Shown here: piece after piece, positions 8,536-17,479 of the stretch
Layout: each line of letters opens with the position of its first letter
How positions within the stretch are numbered: position 1 is the stretch's first letter
NCBI GenBank assembly: GCA_019187195.1
Contig: JABAQT010000085.1
Coordinates: forward strand, 1-42,266
Source of the DNA: Bryobacteraceae bacterium
GTDB lineage: Bacteria > Acidobacteriota > Terriglobia > Bryobacterales > Bryobacteraceae
Length of the DNA: 42,266 nt
Reading direction: 5' to 3'
The notes under the pieces: generated by a model
Told to the model about the DNA's origin: nothing
The model's input: only the letters and a program-made list of their open reading frames with translations
Database searches by the model: none
Program-made: the position numbers and the translations under genes

Positions 8536-9528
8536 ATGAAAACACTCCTTGTCATGACCGGACTGGCCGCGGCGGCGTTGTGCGCCGAGACGCCGCGCGC
8601 CGCGCTGCTGGTGCTGGCGAAGACGGACCTGACGCTGTCGATCGTGGATCCGGCGAGCCTGAAGGTGGTGGCGCGCATGCCATCGGGGCCTGATCCGCAC
8701 GAGGTAGCGGCGTCAAGCGACGGGCGCTTCGCCTATATCTCGAATTATGGGGGCGGCGCCTATCACACTTTAACGGTGGTGGATCTGGTGGCGCAAAAGA
8801 CGCTGCACGCAGTGGATCTGGGGGCATTGTGGGGACCACACGGGCTGATGTTCGCCGGGGGAAAGGTGTGGTTCACGGCCGAGGCGGCCAAGGTGGCCGG
8901 GAGCTATGATCCGTCAGCGAAGAAGGTGGATTGGATCATGGGAACGGGGCAGGATGGCACGCACATGATCCACGTATTCGAAGGCGGGCAGCGGATTGCG
9001 ACCTCGAATATGCGGTCGGGAACGATGTCGATATTCGAGAAGGCGCGGGCGAACCGGCGGCGCGGGGCTCCGGGGGGCGAATGGGAGCAGACGGTGATTC
9101 CGGCCGGTCGGGGAGTGGAGGGCTTCGACGTCACGCCCGACGGGCGGGAACTCTGGTCGGCGAGCGCGCAGGAGGGGACCATCGCGGTGATTGACGTGGA
9201 GTCGAAGAGGGTCGTCCAGACGATCGCGGGAGACGTGAAGGGGGCCAACCGGCTGAAATTCACGCCCGATGGAAAGCACGTCTTCGTGTCGACGCTTGGC
9301 GGCCCGGAGGTGGTGATCCTTGACGCCGCCGCGAGACGCGTAATCAAGCGGCTGAAAACAGGCCGCGGAGCGGCGGGGATGCAGATGCAGCCTGACGGAA
9401 AGCGGGCCTATGTTTCCTGCACTCCCGATAACTACGTAGCGGTGGTGGACTTGCACACACTCGAAATCGTGGGGAAGTTCGAGGTTGGCAGGGAGCCGGA
9501 CGGGCTGGCGTGGGCCGAGCGGCCGTAA
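8536..9528 (+). CDS. Exported YncE/YVTN-family beta-propeller protein
   Basis: 330 aa with a signal peptide (MKTLLVMTGLAAAALCAE). The ATG is 10 bases after the upstream stop, with GAGGGACA as a modest ribosome binding site. The protein consists almost wholly of YVTN-type blades: VDPASLKVVARMPSGPDPH, VDLVAQKTLHAVDLG, IDVESKRVVQTIAG, LDAAARRVIKRLKTG and VDLHTLEIVGKFEVG. Six or seven blades are expected from the length. There is no CxxC or haem motif. It probably works in the periplasm with the haem-bearing propeller upstream. Homologues are often annotated as YncE-like or lactonase-like, but no catalytic residues can be named. Confidence 0.85.
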   Translation: MKTLLVMTGLAAAALCAETPRAALLVLAKTDLTLSIVDPASLKVVARMPSGPDPHEVAASSDGRFAYISNYGGGAYHTLTVVDLVAQKTLHAVDLGALWGPHGLMFAGGKVWFTAEAAKVAGSYDPSAKKVDWIMGTGQDGTHMIHVFEGGQRIATSNMRSGTMSIFEKARANRRRGAPGGEWEQTVIPAGRGVEGFDVTPDGRELWSASAQEGTIAVIDVESKRVVQTIAGDVKGANRLKFTPDGKHVFVSTLGGPEVVILDAAARRVIKRLKTGRGAAGMQMQPDGKRAYVSCTPDNYVAVVDLHTLEIVGKFEVGREPDGLAWAERP

Positions 9529-9538
9529 GGGCTCGAAG

Positions 9539-11065
9539 TCAGGAAAGCGAAACGTATTCGAACGTCATCTGATCCCAGCCCTGAAGCTTTCCGGAGCTGC
9601 TTTGAGCGGGGGACGGGAGCACGGGTTCCGCGGAAACCGGATCCGTTTTCCACAGGCTGGGAGCGGGTGAGGGTTCAGGCGCCAGGCGAGGGCCGGAAGG
9701 AATTCGGGGCGGAACGGAAGGCGCGGCTCCGAAGGGCGGGGAGGATAGAGGCGGAGGCGTGATGCCGCCGGGTAGGTCGGGAAGGTCTGGAAATAGTTCG
9801 GAAATCCCCCCCGCGGCTTCGAGAGGCGTTCCCAGTTCCGTGGCGTCCGGGAAAACAGACGGAAAAGAAGGAGACATTCCTTCTTCCGGCGGCGCCGGTT
9901 GAAACAGTTCGGCGTCCTTGAAGACGGATGGCTGCTCGCCCTTGGGAAGATAGGACTGAAGGCGGGCCAGCATGCGGGTGTTCGCTTCGAGCGCGGCGGC
10001 ATAGAAGTTGGGATTCTGCTCATAAAGCCGTCTTGCTTTGCGCAGCGAGACATCGGCGTCCTCGAAACGGCCGCAAGCGGCGTACACTTCTCCCAGCCGT
10101 TCGAGAGCGTGCGAGAGGCCCGGGTCGCGGACCCCCTCGAGTTTGCCCACTGCTTGCTGGAGCAACTCCATGGCCGGGCCGTACCGGCCCATGTCGGTCT
10201 GCACGCCGGCGATCTTCATGAGGATCTCGGCCGAACCGGCGGCCGAGGCTCCAAGCTGCCGTTCGCGAAGGGCGAGCGCGGTTTCGTAGTAGCCGACCGC
10301 GGCTTCGAGGTCCTCAGCGGCCTGAGCCGCCACGGCAAGCAAGTGCAGGTCGCGAATGGCTGTTTCCGACTCCGCTCCATTCAACTCCTGGTGGATGCGA
10401 AGGGCGCGTTCGAGGTAGCCGCGGGCGGTAGCGTGGCGGCCGCGCTCGGTTTCGCATTCACCCAACTGGATGAGGCAATCGGCGGTCGCCGGATGCACTT
10501 TACCTAAGCTATGGTCGGCCTGATCGAGAACCGTTTCAAGCAGGCTGATGGCGTCGTCGAGGCGTCCCTTGCGCTGCATCACTCCGGCCAGGTGGCACGT
10601 GCGCGCGACAATCGCCGGAACATCGAGGGGCAGAACCGCTTTCTGTGTTTCGAGCGCCTCGTTGAAAAGTTCGAGAGCCTCATCGAGTTCACCCTCTTCG
10701 GCCTTCATCCTGCCAAGCAGGTCCAAGGCGGCGGAAAGGGGAGTGCCCGGTTTCTGCTTTTGCCCGCTGAGCAGTTCGCGAACGGCGTCGGCGGTGATCC
10801 AGGCGTCGCGAAACTTGTTGAGCTTGAACTGGGCGGTGGCGAGACAGACCAGGACGTGCCCGTGCTGGGGGCGGATAGCGGATCTGGACTTCAGTTCGCC
10901 CGCGACGCGCAGGAAACAGCGTTCGGCCTCCTGAAACTTGCCGGCTTCGAGGAGGCTTTCGCCCTCCCGGCTTTCGGGGCTGGACCAGACCTTGGCTTCG
11001 GGCATGACCTGGCGAACGGCCTGGGCAGCGAGGCGAAGTTTCTCGAAGGTACTCATAGGGCTCAT
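9539..11065 (-). CDS. Tetratricopeptide repeat protein with proline-rich C-terminal tail
   Basis: About 508 aa if started at ATG 11065 (MSPMSTFEKL); ATG 11056 is equally possible. A GTG at 11161 would add a proline- and cysteine-rich stretch that looks non-coding and lies upstream of a plausible promoter, so it was not used. Residues ~40-370 contain TPR/kinesin-light-chain-like pairs such as LDEALELFNEALETQKAVL, HATARGYLERALRIHQEL and FEDADVSLRKARRLYEQNP. The last ~130 residues are low-complexity and Pro/Ser-rich. There is no signal peptide or membrane segment, so it is likely a cytosolic scaffold. It is divergent from a zinc-finger gene followed by a second TPR gene. The partner is unknown. 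Confidence 0.85.
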   Translation of the reverse strand: MSPMSTFEKLRLAAQAVRQVMPEAKVWSSPESREGESLLEAGKFQEAERCFLRVAGELKSRSAIRPQHGHVLVCLATAQFKLNKFRDAWITADAVRELLSGQKQKPGTPLSAALDLLGRMKAEEGELDEALELFNEALETQKAVLPLDVPAIVARTCHLAGVMQRKGRLDDAISLLETVLDQADHSLGKVHPATADCLIQLGECETERGRHATARGYLERALRIHQELNGAESETAIRDLHLLAVAAQAAEDLEAAVGYYETALALRERQLGASAAGSAEILMKIAGVQTDMGRYGPAMELLQQAVGKLEGVRDPGLSHALERLGEVYAACGRFEDADVSLRKARRLYEQNPNFYAAALEANTRMLARLQSYLPKGEQPSVFKDAELFQPAPPEEGMSPSFPSVFPDATELGTPLEAAGGISELFPDLPDLPGGITPPPLSSPPFGAAPSVPPRIPSGPRLAPEPSPAPSLWKTDPVSAEPVLPSPAQSSSGKLQGWDQMTFEYVSLS

Positions 11066-11163
11066 ACTGATGATCGGCAGGGGAGGCGAACATCTCCATG
11101 GAGGGGGCGGGTGAAAAAATGGGGGGGCGGCACAGGCAGTGCGTTTCCCTAGATTCCCCACAA

Positions 11164-11193
11164 TTATTACCTAGTCCGCTCCAAACCAGCCAA
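11164..11193 (-). promoter_or_regulatory. Possible promoter of the minus-strand TPR gene
   Basis: Read on the minus strand, TTGGCT (11193-11188), an 18-base spacer and TAATAA (11169-11164) resemble -35 and -10 boxes. The leader to ATG 11065 would be about 90 bases. This would place transcription start downstream of the alternative GTG at 11161. Confidence 0.35.
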
Positions 11194-11225
11194 ACTGACC
11201 TAGTATCGAAGTTGGGGGTACAAGA

Positions 11226-12101
11226 GTGCCGAAATGCCTGTATTGCGACGAGCCTCTTTCGCTCATAGATTGCCTGTGGGATCAGCAGTTCTGCACGGAG
11301 GAACACCGCCGGAGCTACATGCGCGAGAGCCGCTGGCATGGAGTTCCCCTGCGGGTGGGAGAGACGCCCAGACTCTGTCCGGTGCTGAAGTACACCCCGG
11401 CGAATGAACCGCTGGAGTGGGGCCACGGACAACCACCGGCGAAACCGGCGCCGTTTGCGAAGCGGGAGTATTGCTGGCCGGCAATGACGCCTTGTCCGGC
11501 TCCGCGTTTCGCCCCCGGGGAGCCATTTCCGCTTCCGATGCCGGGCATCCGCACGGCTCCGCGGCGAAGGTTCGTTTACGGCTGGGGGAATCAGGCCATT
11601 GTGCGCGGCATGTTGAAGGAAGCCGCGGCGAGGCTGGAGATGCCCCGGGCGGTGGGAAGGATTCCGATCTGTGATCCCACGGGAGAGACCATCGCGATGG
11701 AGATCGGGCCGTTGCCCCTCGCCGGGGGCGGCACAAACCTGCCATTTCAGGCATTCGAGGGGCTGGATGAGAGCGCCCTCGAAGCGATTCCCGCCGGAGG
11801 ATTCATCCGTTCGCAGATGAGTCTTTCCAGTTTTCCCCAGATGCCGGCCGTGGGCAGTCCGGCGAGTCCACAGCCCTGTGTTCAGCCGCTGAAGACGGAG
11901 ACTCCGCTCGCCCCGATCGAGTCCACGCGCGTTTTGCGTGGTGTGTTTATTCCGCAGGTTTCCCTGCCGCTGTTAAGGCCGCGGATTGCCTTTGCGCCGC
12001 GGGCCGGGGGCGCGCGGTCCGGTGACCGGCAGAGCAGCATTATCGCCATCAGCGATTTTCAACCGGCGGAGCGGAAAGAACCGCTCGCGCGAACCAGTTA
12101 A
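11226..12101 (+). CDS. Uncharacterised protein with N-terminal FCS/MYM-like zinc finger
   Basis: 291 aa, GTG start after a G-rich stretch (GGGGGTACAAGA). I do not recognise a named family. Residues 4-27 carry C4-x2-C7, C16, C23-x3-H27 within QFCTEEHRRSYM, the layout of a small treble-clef or FCS/MYM-type zinc finger. The remainder is rich in proline and glycine with few long helices and no membrane segment or signal peptide; further single cysteines occur near 51, 83 and 90. It is followed 36 bases later by a TPR protein gene and is divergent from another TPR gene, so it may bind one of these. DNA, RNA or protein binding are all possible. Codon use resembles its neighbours, supporting a real gene. 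Confidence 0.7.
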   Translation: MPKCLYCDEPLSLIDCLWDQQFCTEEHRRSYMRESRWHGVPLRVGETPRLCPVLKYTPANEPLEWGHGQPPAKPAPFAKREYCWPAMTPCPAPRFAPGEPFPLPMPGIRTAPRRRFVYGWGNQAIVRGMLKEAAARLEMPRAVGRIPICDPTGETIAMEIGPLPLAGGGTNLPFQAFEGLDESALEAIPAGGFIRSQMSLSSFPQMPAVGSPASPQPCVQPLKTETPLAPIESTRVLRGVFIPQVSLPLLRPRIAFAPRAGGARSGDRQSSIIAISDFQPAERKEPLARTS

Positions 12102-12137
12102 AGGGCGCGCTGCGCGCCAAATCCGCGGAGGGCTCTG

Positions 12138-13766
12138 ATGTTCCGGCGAGATCCTGACGATGGATGGCAGAGGATTACCCCTATGAACAGCTTCGCCGGA
12201 CAATGGCTGTGGTTCTTTGACGATCAACTGGTGCACTCCCTGTTGAATGTGCAACCGGATGATCCACGCCTGGCCCGCCGCGCCGCTTCCCATCCTTCGG
12301 TGGTGGTGGCGATGCGCCTGTGGATGGAGCAATTGCCCGAGGAGGCGCTCCAGGAACTGGCGGCTCCGGTGAGGCAGTCCGATCACGACGCCATGGCGCT
12401 GGCGGGGCAGATCCTGTTCGAGATGGGCAAGGTGGAAGAGGCGGCGCAGTTGTTCGCGAAACTGGCGGCGATTTTTCCGGGGCATCCCTTCGCGAGCATG
12501 AACCTGGGGCTGTGCCAGGCGCGGATGCGGGCCTGGGCGGAGGCCGCGGAGAATCTCAAGAACGCGCTGGCGCTGCATCCGGACAGGGCGGAAGTATGGT
12601 TTGCCCTGGGCGTGACGCTGGTGAATCAGAAACGGGCGACGGAAGCACGGTCGGCATTCACGCGGAGCCTGCGGCTGAACAGCGAGTATGCACCCGCGTG
12701 GTTCGGCCAGGGTCTCGCCTGCCAGTTGGAAGGAAACCACGGAGAGGCGCTGCGCATTTACGATAAGCTGCTCGAGGCACAGCCGGACCGCGAGGAGTTG
12801 CTTGCCAATGCCCTGGTAGCGGCGGCGGAGCTGCGCGATTCGGCGAAGATTCGCATCCTCGCTCCGCGGTTGCTGCAATTGAATCCCAAGTCGGCGCACG
12901 CCCGCCTGGCGCTGTGCTGGATCGCGCTCGAGCAGGGGAACCTCGAAGAAGCGAACAAGCATTGCGCGCTGGTGGCGCAGGCTAACCCGGGAGATTACCG
13001 TCACTGGTACAACCTTGGCGTGTGTCTGCTGAGGATGGGGCAGGCGGAGAAAGCGGGGGCGGCGTTTGACAACGCGGCTCGCCTGCAACCGGATGACGCG
13101 GGGTCCGCGGAAGGCCTGGCGAGGTCGCTGACGGCGGTTGGACGGACGGAAGACGCGCGCAAGGCCTGGGAGCGTGTATTGCGGCTGGCTCCCGACCGGG
13201 AAGAGGCCTGGTTCCGGTTCGGGCTGCTGCTCTACGAAGCCGGGGAACATGCCGAGGCTTCGGCCGCTTTTGACAGGTGCGTGAGGCTCAGGCCGGACTG
13301 GCTGGATGCGTGGTCGAACCTCGGCAACGCGAGATGGTCGGCGGGAGATTTCGCGGCGGCGGTGACGGCTTTCCAGAGGGTGTTGGATGCGAGTCCGTTT
13401 CATTCGGCCGCCCGGAGGGCGATGGCGGCGCTGGCGGTGGACACCGGGAATCTTACGGAAGCGGAGCGCTACATCGAGGGTCTCTCGGGCAAGGACTGGG
13501 AGATTCTGTACAACCTTGCCATGCTGTTTCACTCTTCGGGAAAATTGCAGCGGGCGGCGTCACTTTACCGGGAGGTACTGGCGACAAAGCCGGATTTCAC
13601 GGAGGCGCGGTTTAATCTGGGAAGCGTTCTGTTCGGGCTCGGCCGTGTGATGGAAGGACAGGACAGTTGGAAAGCGGCGGTGGCGATGAAGCCGGAACTG
13701 GCGGGGGAGATCCTGAAATGGATGGGCAGCGGACCGCTATGCGAGGACGAGGCTGTCACGGTGTGA
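12138..13766 (+). CDS. Tetratricopeptide repeat protein
   Basis: 542 aa. ATG 12138 follows GGAGG at a good distance; a later ATG at 12183 is possible. From about residue 70 the protein is a run of 34-residue TPR units, for example AEVWFALGVTLVNQKRATEA, AESLTAVGR-type helices, EAWFRFGLLLYEAGEHAEAS and DAWSNLGNARWSAGDFAAAV. At least ten units are visible, giving a long superhelical scaffold. It lacks a signal peptide, transmembrane helix or enzymatic domain. It probably shares a transcript with the zinc-finger gene 36 bases upstream. TPR scaffolds bind peptides of partner proteins; the partner here is unknown. Confidence 0.87.
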   Translation: MFRRDPDDGWQRITPMNSFAGQWLWFFDDQLVHSLLNVQPDDPRLARRAASHPSVVVAMRLWMEQLPEEALQELAAPVRQSDHDAMALAGQILFEMGKVEEAAQLFAKLAAIFPGHPFASMNLGLCQARMRAWAEAAENLKNALALHPDRAEVWFALGVTLVNQKRATEARSAFTRSLRLNSEYAPAWFGQGLACQLEGNHGEALRIYDKLLEAQPDREELLANALVAAAELRDSAKIRILAPRLLQLNPKSAHARLALCWIALEQGNLEEANKHCALVAQANPGDYRHWYNLGVCLLRMGQAEKAGAAFDNAARLQPDDAGSAEGLARSLTAVGRTEDARKAWERVLRLAPDREEAWFRFGLLLYEAGEHAEASAAFDRCVRLRPDWLDAWSNLGNARWSAGDFAAAVTAFQRVLDASPFHSAARRAMAALAVDTGNLTEAERYIEGLSGKDWEILYNLAMLFHSSGKLQRAASLYREVLATKPDFTEARFNLGSVLFGLGRVMEGQDSWKAAVAMKPELAGEILKWMGSGPLCEDEAVTV

Positions 13767-13784
13767 CGGATGACAGTAGCGGCT

Positions 13785-14165
13785 CTAGGCCGCGTCGCGA
13801 ATCATTTGCGTAACCACATCCTCCACTTCCCTGGCCACGGGTTCGAGTTCGGGGTTTCCGAACATCTTCATGAGAACCGTGGGCAGCAGAGTGGCGATCT
13901 GGTAGCCGCCCGGAACCTCATAGACCGATATGCGGCAGGGCAAGGCGGTGGAGACGGCTCCGTTCGACTCCAAGGCCTTCTTCGCCTGGTGCGGGTTGCA
14001 GACCTCGTAGATCATGCACGCCTTGGAGAACTCGACTCCCTTGTTTTTCATGGTTGCCTGGAGATCGTGGACGGTGATGACGCCGAACTTGTTGCGGGCG
14101 GCGGAATCGCGCAGGGCGGCATCGATCTGTTCCAGACTCTTCGTGGAGTTCATTTCGTAGAGCAT
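13785..14165 (-). CDS. DUF302 family protein
   Basis: 126 aa. Characteristic DUF302 blocks are visible: FGVITVHDLQATMKNKGVEF, EVCNPHQAKKALE, and STALPCRISVYEV. The length matches a single-domain DUF302 protein without a membrane anchor or signal peptide. Members adopt a small alpha/beta fold, and their biochemical role is not established. The start could be ATG 14165 or ATG 14153 (MNSTKSLEQ); neither has a good ribosome binding site. It is divergent from the uracil-DNA glycosylase gene with a 59-base spacer that contains a perfect palindrome, so the two may share control. Confidence 0.88.
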   Translation of the reverse strand: MLYEMNSTKSLEQIDAALRDSAARNKFGVITVHDLQATMKNKGVEFSKACMIYEVCNPHQAKKALESNGAVSTALPCRISVYEVPGGYQIATLLPTVLMKMFGNPELEPVAREVEDVVTQMIRDAA

Positions 14166-14180
14166 ATTCTGGAAGATGCA

Positions 14181-14190
14181 GCGGATCCGC
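14181..14190. promoter_or_regulatory. Perfect 10-bp palindrome between divergent genes
   Basis: GCGGATCCGC sits in the 59-base spacer between the DUF302 and uracil-DNA glycosylase starts. It could be an operator, but short GC-rich palindromes occur by chance in DNA of this composition. Confidence 0.2.
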
Positions 14191-14224
14191 CGGAGGTGAC
14201 AACCCGGCTATCCTGAAGGTTGGG

Positions 14225-14947
14225 ATGGCTTCCGCACTGAACGTTCTCCAACAGCAGGTGATCGCCTGCACTCGCTGTCCGCGACTGCGAGCCTATTGCC
14301 TCGAGGTGGCGCGAAAGAAACGGCGCGCCTATCTCGACTGGGAATACTGGGGAAAACCGGTACCCGCTTTCGGTGATCCGGAGGCGCGCGTCATGATTAT
14401 AGGCCTTGCCCCGGCGGCTCACGGCGCCAACCGTACGGGGCGCATGTTCACTGGGGACGCGTCAGGCGATTTTCTATACCGCGTGCTGTACGAAACAGGG
14501 TTCGCCTCGCAGGCCGAAAGCCGTTCCAGGGATGACGGCATGAGGCTGCGCGACGCCTGGATCACCGCGTCGGCGCGCTGCGCTCCGCCGGACAACAAGC
14601 CCACGCGCGAAGAACTGGCGAATTGCCGTCCGTATCTCGAGGCTGAGATCGACCTGCTCACCAAGGTGCGCGTAGTGGTGGCGCTGGGACGTATCGCGTT
14701 TGACACCTATCTTTCGATTCTTCAGGATCGAAGGCGGATCGACCGCAAGTCCAGGTTCGCCTTCGGCCATGGAGCCGAGCATGAGATGGGCGAAGGACTG
14801 CCCACGCTGATTGCTTCCTATCATCCGAGCCAGCAGAACACTTCGACGGGACGGCTGACGGCACAGATGCTGCGGGACGTTTTCGAGCGCGCTCGAGAGC
14901 TGCTTGGGGATCGCGGTACACGTTCCCGCAAGCCGTCTCGAGGGTAG
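14225..14947 (+). CDS. Family 5 uracil-DNA glycosylase (UDGb type, Fe-S)
   Basis: 240 aa from ATG 14225. It should excise uracil and other deaminated bases from DNA, starting base-excision repair in the cytosol. Iron-sulfur ligands are visible as C15-x2-C18 near the N-terminus and two later cysteines in SARCAPPDNKPTREELANC. Motif A is GLAPAAHGANRTGRMFTGD, matching the family 5 form, which lacks the Asp/Asn catalytic residue seen in family 1 enzymes. Motif B is SYHPSQQNTSTGRLT. The WGKPVPAFGDP block also fits UDGb. Length is normal. It is convergent with the subtilase gene and divergent from DUF302. Confidence 0.93.
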   Translation: MASALNVLQQQVIACTRCPRLRAYCLEVARKKRRAYLDWEYWGKPVPAFGDPEARVMIIGLAPAAHGANRTGRMFTGDASGDFLYRVLYETGFASQAESRSRDDGMRLRDAWITASARCAPPDNKPTREELANCRPYLEAEIDLLTKVRVVVALGRIAFDTYLSILQDRRRIDRKSRFAFGHGAEHEMGEGLPTLIASYHPSQQNTSTGRLTAQMLRDVFERARELLGDRGTRSRKPSRG

Positions 14948-14949
14948 TT

Positions 14950-14970
14950 CAGGGAAGAGTGACTTCCCTG
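14950..14970. terminator. Hairpin between convergent genes, possible bidirectional terminator
   Basis: CAGGGAAG and CTTCCCTG pair perfectly around a five-base loop AGTGA, three bases after the glycosylase stop and 32 bases beyond the subtilase stop. The place suits a terminator for both genes. No T-run follows on the plus side, so termination strength is uncertain. Confidence 0.5.
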
Positions 14971-15001
14971 CCCTGAGCGCAGAATCACGGGGGAAAATTC
15001 A

Positions 15002-17416
15002 TCATTGGCCGGTGATCGAGACGTCCCTGGTCAGATTGCCGACCGTCACGCGGTAGACATTCGGACCCGCGGAGGGCCCCAGCACGACATCCACGCTGAA
15101 CACGCCAGGGACCCATGCGTCCTCCGAGACGATGGCGCGAACGCTTCCATCACCGGAGACAACGGAGACATCCGGGACGATGTCCGGCATGGCGAGGCCC
15201 GACACATCGGTGACGCGGAAGTCGAATGCATCCTGAATCAATCTTCCCCGCCTGCCCGTGTCCGTAGTGGAGAGAATGGTGATGCGCGCCGGGACATCCG
15301 AGGTGACGGCATACCAATAGGGCGCCCTGACGACGGCTCCGGAGGAAGCCGCGGTGATGGTGAGAAAGCCCTCATAGGTCCCGGGCGGCATTTCACTGGC
15401 TTCCCAAAGGAGCGGGAAGCTCATCGAAGCGCCGGGGGCAAGGTCGACGCTGCGGGCTCCGGGGGACGGCGCCGAATCGCCCCGTGAAGGGACTACGGCG
15501 ATGGTGAATGTGTCTTTCCGCCCGCTGAGGTTTGTGAGAGTGACGGTCTTCGAGAATTGAATTTCGGAACCGCCGGCGCCGAAACTGAGGGTTGCCGGAA
15601 CCGCGCTGACCGGGGAGTTCAAGGCGGCCAATGCGTCGAGAACGCCGGCGCCGCCCTGCTGGATAGTAGCCGCGTCTCCGGTTGTGGACGACACGGGAGC
15701 AGCCGTGCCGATGAGCAGGGAGCGGTACTGATCGACGGTCAATCCGGGTCTTGCGCTCTTGAGCAACGCGGCGGCTCCGGCGATGAGCGGGGTGGAGAAA
15801 CTGGTCCCATCGGTGAGGATGTAGCCGCTCGGATCGTACATGTCGCCATTCCTGTCAAAGCTCTGAGTGGCGACGTAGATGCTTTCACCGACGGCGCTGA
15901 GTTCGGGTTTGATTAAACCGGAGACGCCCGGGCCGGCCGCCGAGAAATCGGCCAGCCTGTCCGGCGGGATCGGAACAGCGCTCAACGTAAAGTGGATCGT
16001 GGCGACGACATCCCCCGAGGCGAGCGCGTTTCTGATGCGGACTCCATCCTGGTTAGAGATCATCTCCGCGGGCAGCGTGGCCGCGCCAACAGCCATGGAA
16101 ATGGGGTTCGGAGAACTCTCGGCGGCATACACTATGGCCGCGATGGCGCCGGCCGCCTGCGCGTTGGCCAGTTTTTCCTCGAACGTACATGTCCCCCGCA
16201 GAATGAGCGCAATTTTCCCATTCAGGCTGGAGGCTGGGAGAGGAGAGCAGGCAAGTCCATTTTGATCCAGAGCGGACACGTCCGCCACCGGGCCAGTCAC
16301 CGGGGCTCCCGGAGTGGTTCCATCGCCGTTGATCGCGGTGAGCAGCCCCAACCCCGGCACATCCACGCCCGATGCGAATGTGCGGTCGTTAGTGGAGGCT
16401 CCGGCGGTGATGGCGGAGGGCGCCGTCGCGGGCGAGGAGATGGTGTTCAGGTCCGGGCCGTTGTTGCCGGCCGCCGCCACCACAATGACTCCCGCTTGTG
16501 TAATGCGCTCGATGGCGGCCACGTCGAGGTCATCCTCGAGGCGCGGAGCGAAATCGTCACCGAGGCTGAGGCTGATGATATCCATCCCGTCGGCTACCGC
16601 ATCGTCGAGCGCTTTCAGAATCGCGTCGTCGGAGGCTCCATCGTTGAATCCCGGCGTGCCGAACACCTTATAGTTGCCAAGCCATGCCTTCGGAGCAATT
16701 CCGGTGATGGTTGCCAGAGGCCCCGCGTTGCGCACTCCGGCGGCAATCATGGCCAGAGCGGTTCCGTGGCCCACGCGGTCGCGCGCCGATGGATCCGGAT
16801 CACTCCCCGGCAGCAGGTTCACATAACTTCGCGCCACAATCACTTTGCTGTTGGTGAAGACAGTGTCGGCAGCGGCGTTCGTCCTGGGGAATCCGTCCGG
16901 CATTGCCAGGGACGGATCGTTGAATCCCGCATGTCCCACGTCGATGCCAGTATCGATGATGGCAATCTTGACGCCCTTGCCGGCGTTGGCGTCTCCGACC
17001 TGATTCCACGCTTCGGCGACCTTGTGGACGATCACCGCACGATCCAGCAGCAGGTGCATGAGGCGCACCTGCTGGACACGCTTCACGCCCGGGAGCGCGG
17101 CCAGTTGCGCGGCATCCGAATCGGGTATCTGAACAAACATTGCATTGGCCACCGTATCGACGGCGCCAAGCACCTTCGCGTTGTGCCTCTCGATGCGGGG
17201 GCGCATCCGCCGCTGCTGGTCCCGAACCCGCGCGCGCCACGATATTGCCGCGGCGCCGCGCATGCCGGTTTTTTCCGCCGACTTTGCCATCTGCCCGGAA
17301 ACCGAGTCCCCGGTGAGTTCGACAATGTAGCGGCCGGGAACACGCTGGGCGCTGATGAGCGGCGCGAGAATGACCATCATGGCTGACAGACCGGCCAGCC
17401 GGACGAACTTTTTCAT
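15002..17416 (-). CDS. Exported subtilisin-like serine protease (S8) with PA insert
   Basis: 804 aa from ATG 17416, chosen because GGAGG lies five bases upstream and a signal peptide follows (MKKFVRLAGLSAMMVILAPLISA). A propeptide-like region (~28-115) precedes the catalytic domain (~140-600). The triad is visible: Asp155 in IIDTGID, His217 in GHGTALA, Ser539 in GTSFSTPLIAG; Asn318 in AAAGNNGP forms the oxyanion hole. A PA (protease-associated) insert lies at about 370-475. Residues ~605-804 look like Ig or Fn3-type beta domains. It should act outside the cytosol on proteins. It is downstream of the agmatine genes after 126 bases containing an inverted repeat, so it may have its own promoter. 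Confidence 0.93.
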   Translation of the reverse strand: MKKFVRLAGLSAMMVILAPLISAQRVPGRYIVELTGDSVSGQMAKSAEKTGMRGAAAISWRARVRDQQRRMRPRIERHNAKVLGAVDTVANAMFVQIPDSDAAQLAALPGVKRVQQVRLMHLLLDRAVIVHKVAEAWNQVGDANAGKGVKIAIIDTGIDVGHAGFNDPSLAMPDGFPRTNAAADTVFTNSKVIVARSYVNLLPGSDPDPSARDRVGHGTALAMIAAGVRNAGPLATITGIAPKAWLGNYKVFGTPGFNDGASDDAILKALDDAVADGMDIISLSLGDDFAPRLEDDLDVAAIERITQAGVIVVAAAGNNGPDLNTISSPATAPSAITAGASTNDRTFASGVDVPGLGLLTAINGDGTTPGAPVTGPVADVSALDQNGLACSPLPASSLNGKIALILRGTCTFEEKLANAQAAGAIAAIVYAAESSPNPISMAVGAATLPAEMISNQDGVRIRNALASGDVVATIHFTLSAVPIPPDRLADFSAAGPGVSGLIKPELSAVGESIYVATQSFDRNGDMYDPSGYILTDGTSFSTPLIAGAAALLKSARPGLTVDQYRSLLIGTAAPVSSTTGDAATIQQGGAGVLDALAALNSPVSAVPATLSFGAGGSEIQFSKTVTLTNLSGRKDTFTIAVVPSRGDSAPSPGARSVDLAPGASMSFPLLWEASEMPPGTYEGFLTITAASSGAVVRAPYWYAVTSDVPARITILSTTDTGRRGRLIQDAFDFRVTDVSGLAMPDIVPDVSVVSGDGSVRAIVSEDAWVPGVFSVDVVLGPSAGPNVYRVTVGNLTRDVSITGQ

Positions 17417-17435
17417 GCAATCCTCCGGAAAGGCG

Positions 17436-17479
17436 CACACGGAACTTCGGTTCGTAAACGATCTGCCCGGTTCCGTGTG
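17436..17479. repeat. Perfect 10-bp inverted repeat in the subtilase leader
   Basis: CACACGGAAC (17436-17445) and GTTCCGTGTG (17470-17479) are perfect inverted copies with a 24-base loop. It lies 20 bases upstream of the subtilase ATG and right beside its ribosome binding site. It could be an mRNA leader hairpin, a regulator site, or a weak terminator for the agmatine genes. Confidence 0.6.

Noticed and set aside
11056..11161. Upstream GTG start for the minus-strand TPR protein
   Set aside because: The extra 32 residues are proline- and cysteine-rich, unlike the rest, and a plausible promoter overlaps the GTG.
11973..13532. Minus-strand frame of 519 codons opposite the second TPR gene
   Set aside because: Arg/Pro/His-rich translation with no motif; the plus frame is a clear TPR array.
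15992..17386. Long plus-strand reading frame of 464 codons opposite the subtilase
   Set aside because: The minus frame carries the complete Asp/His/Ser triad and a signal peptide; the plus frame is low-complexity and has no domain. It is a GC-driven shadow.
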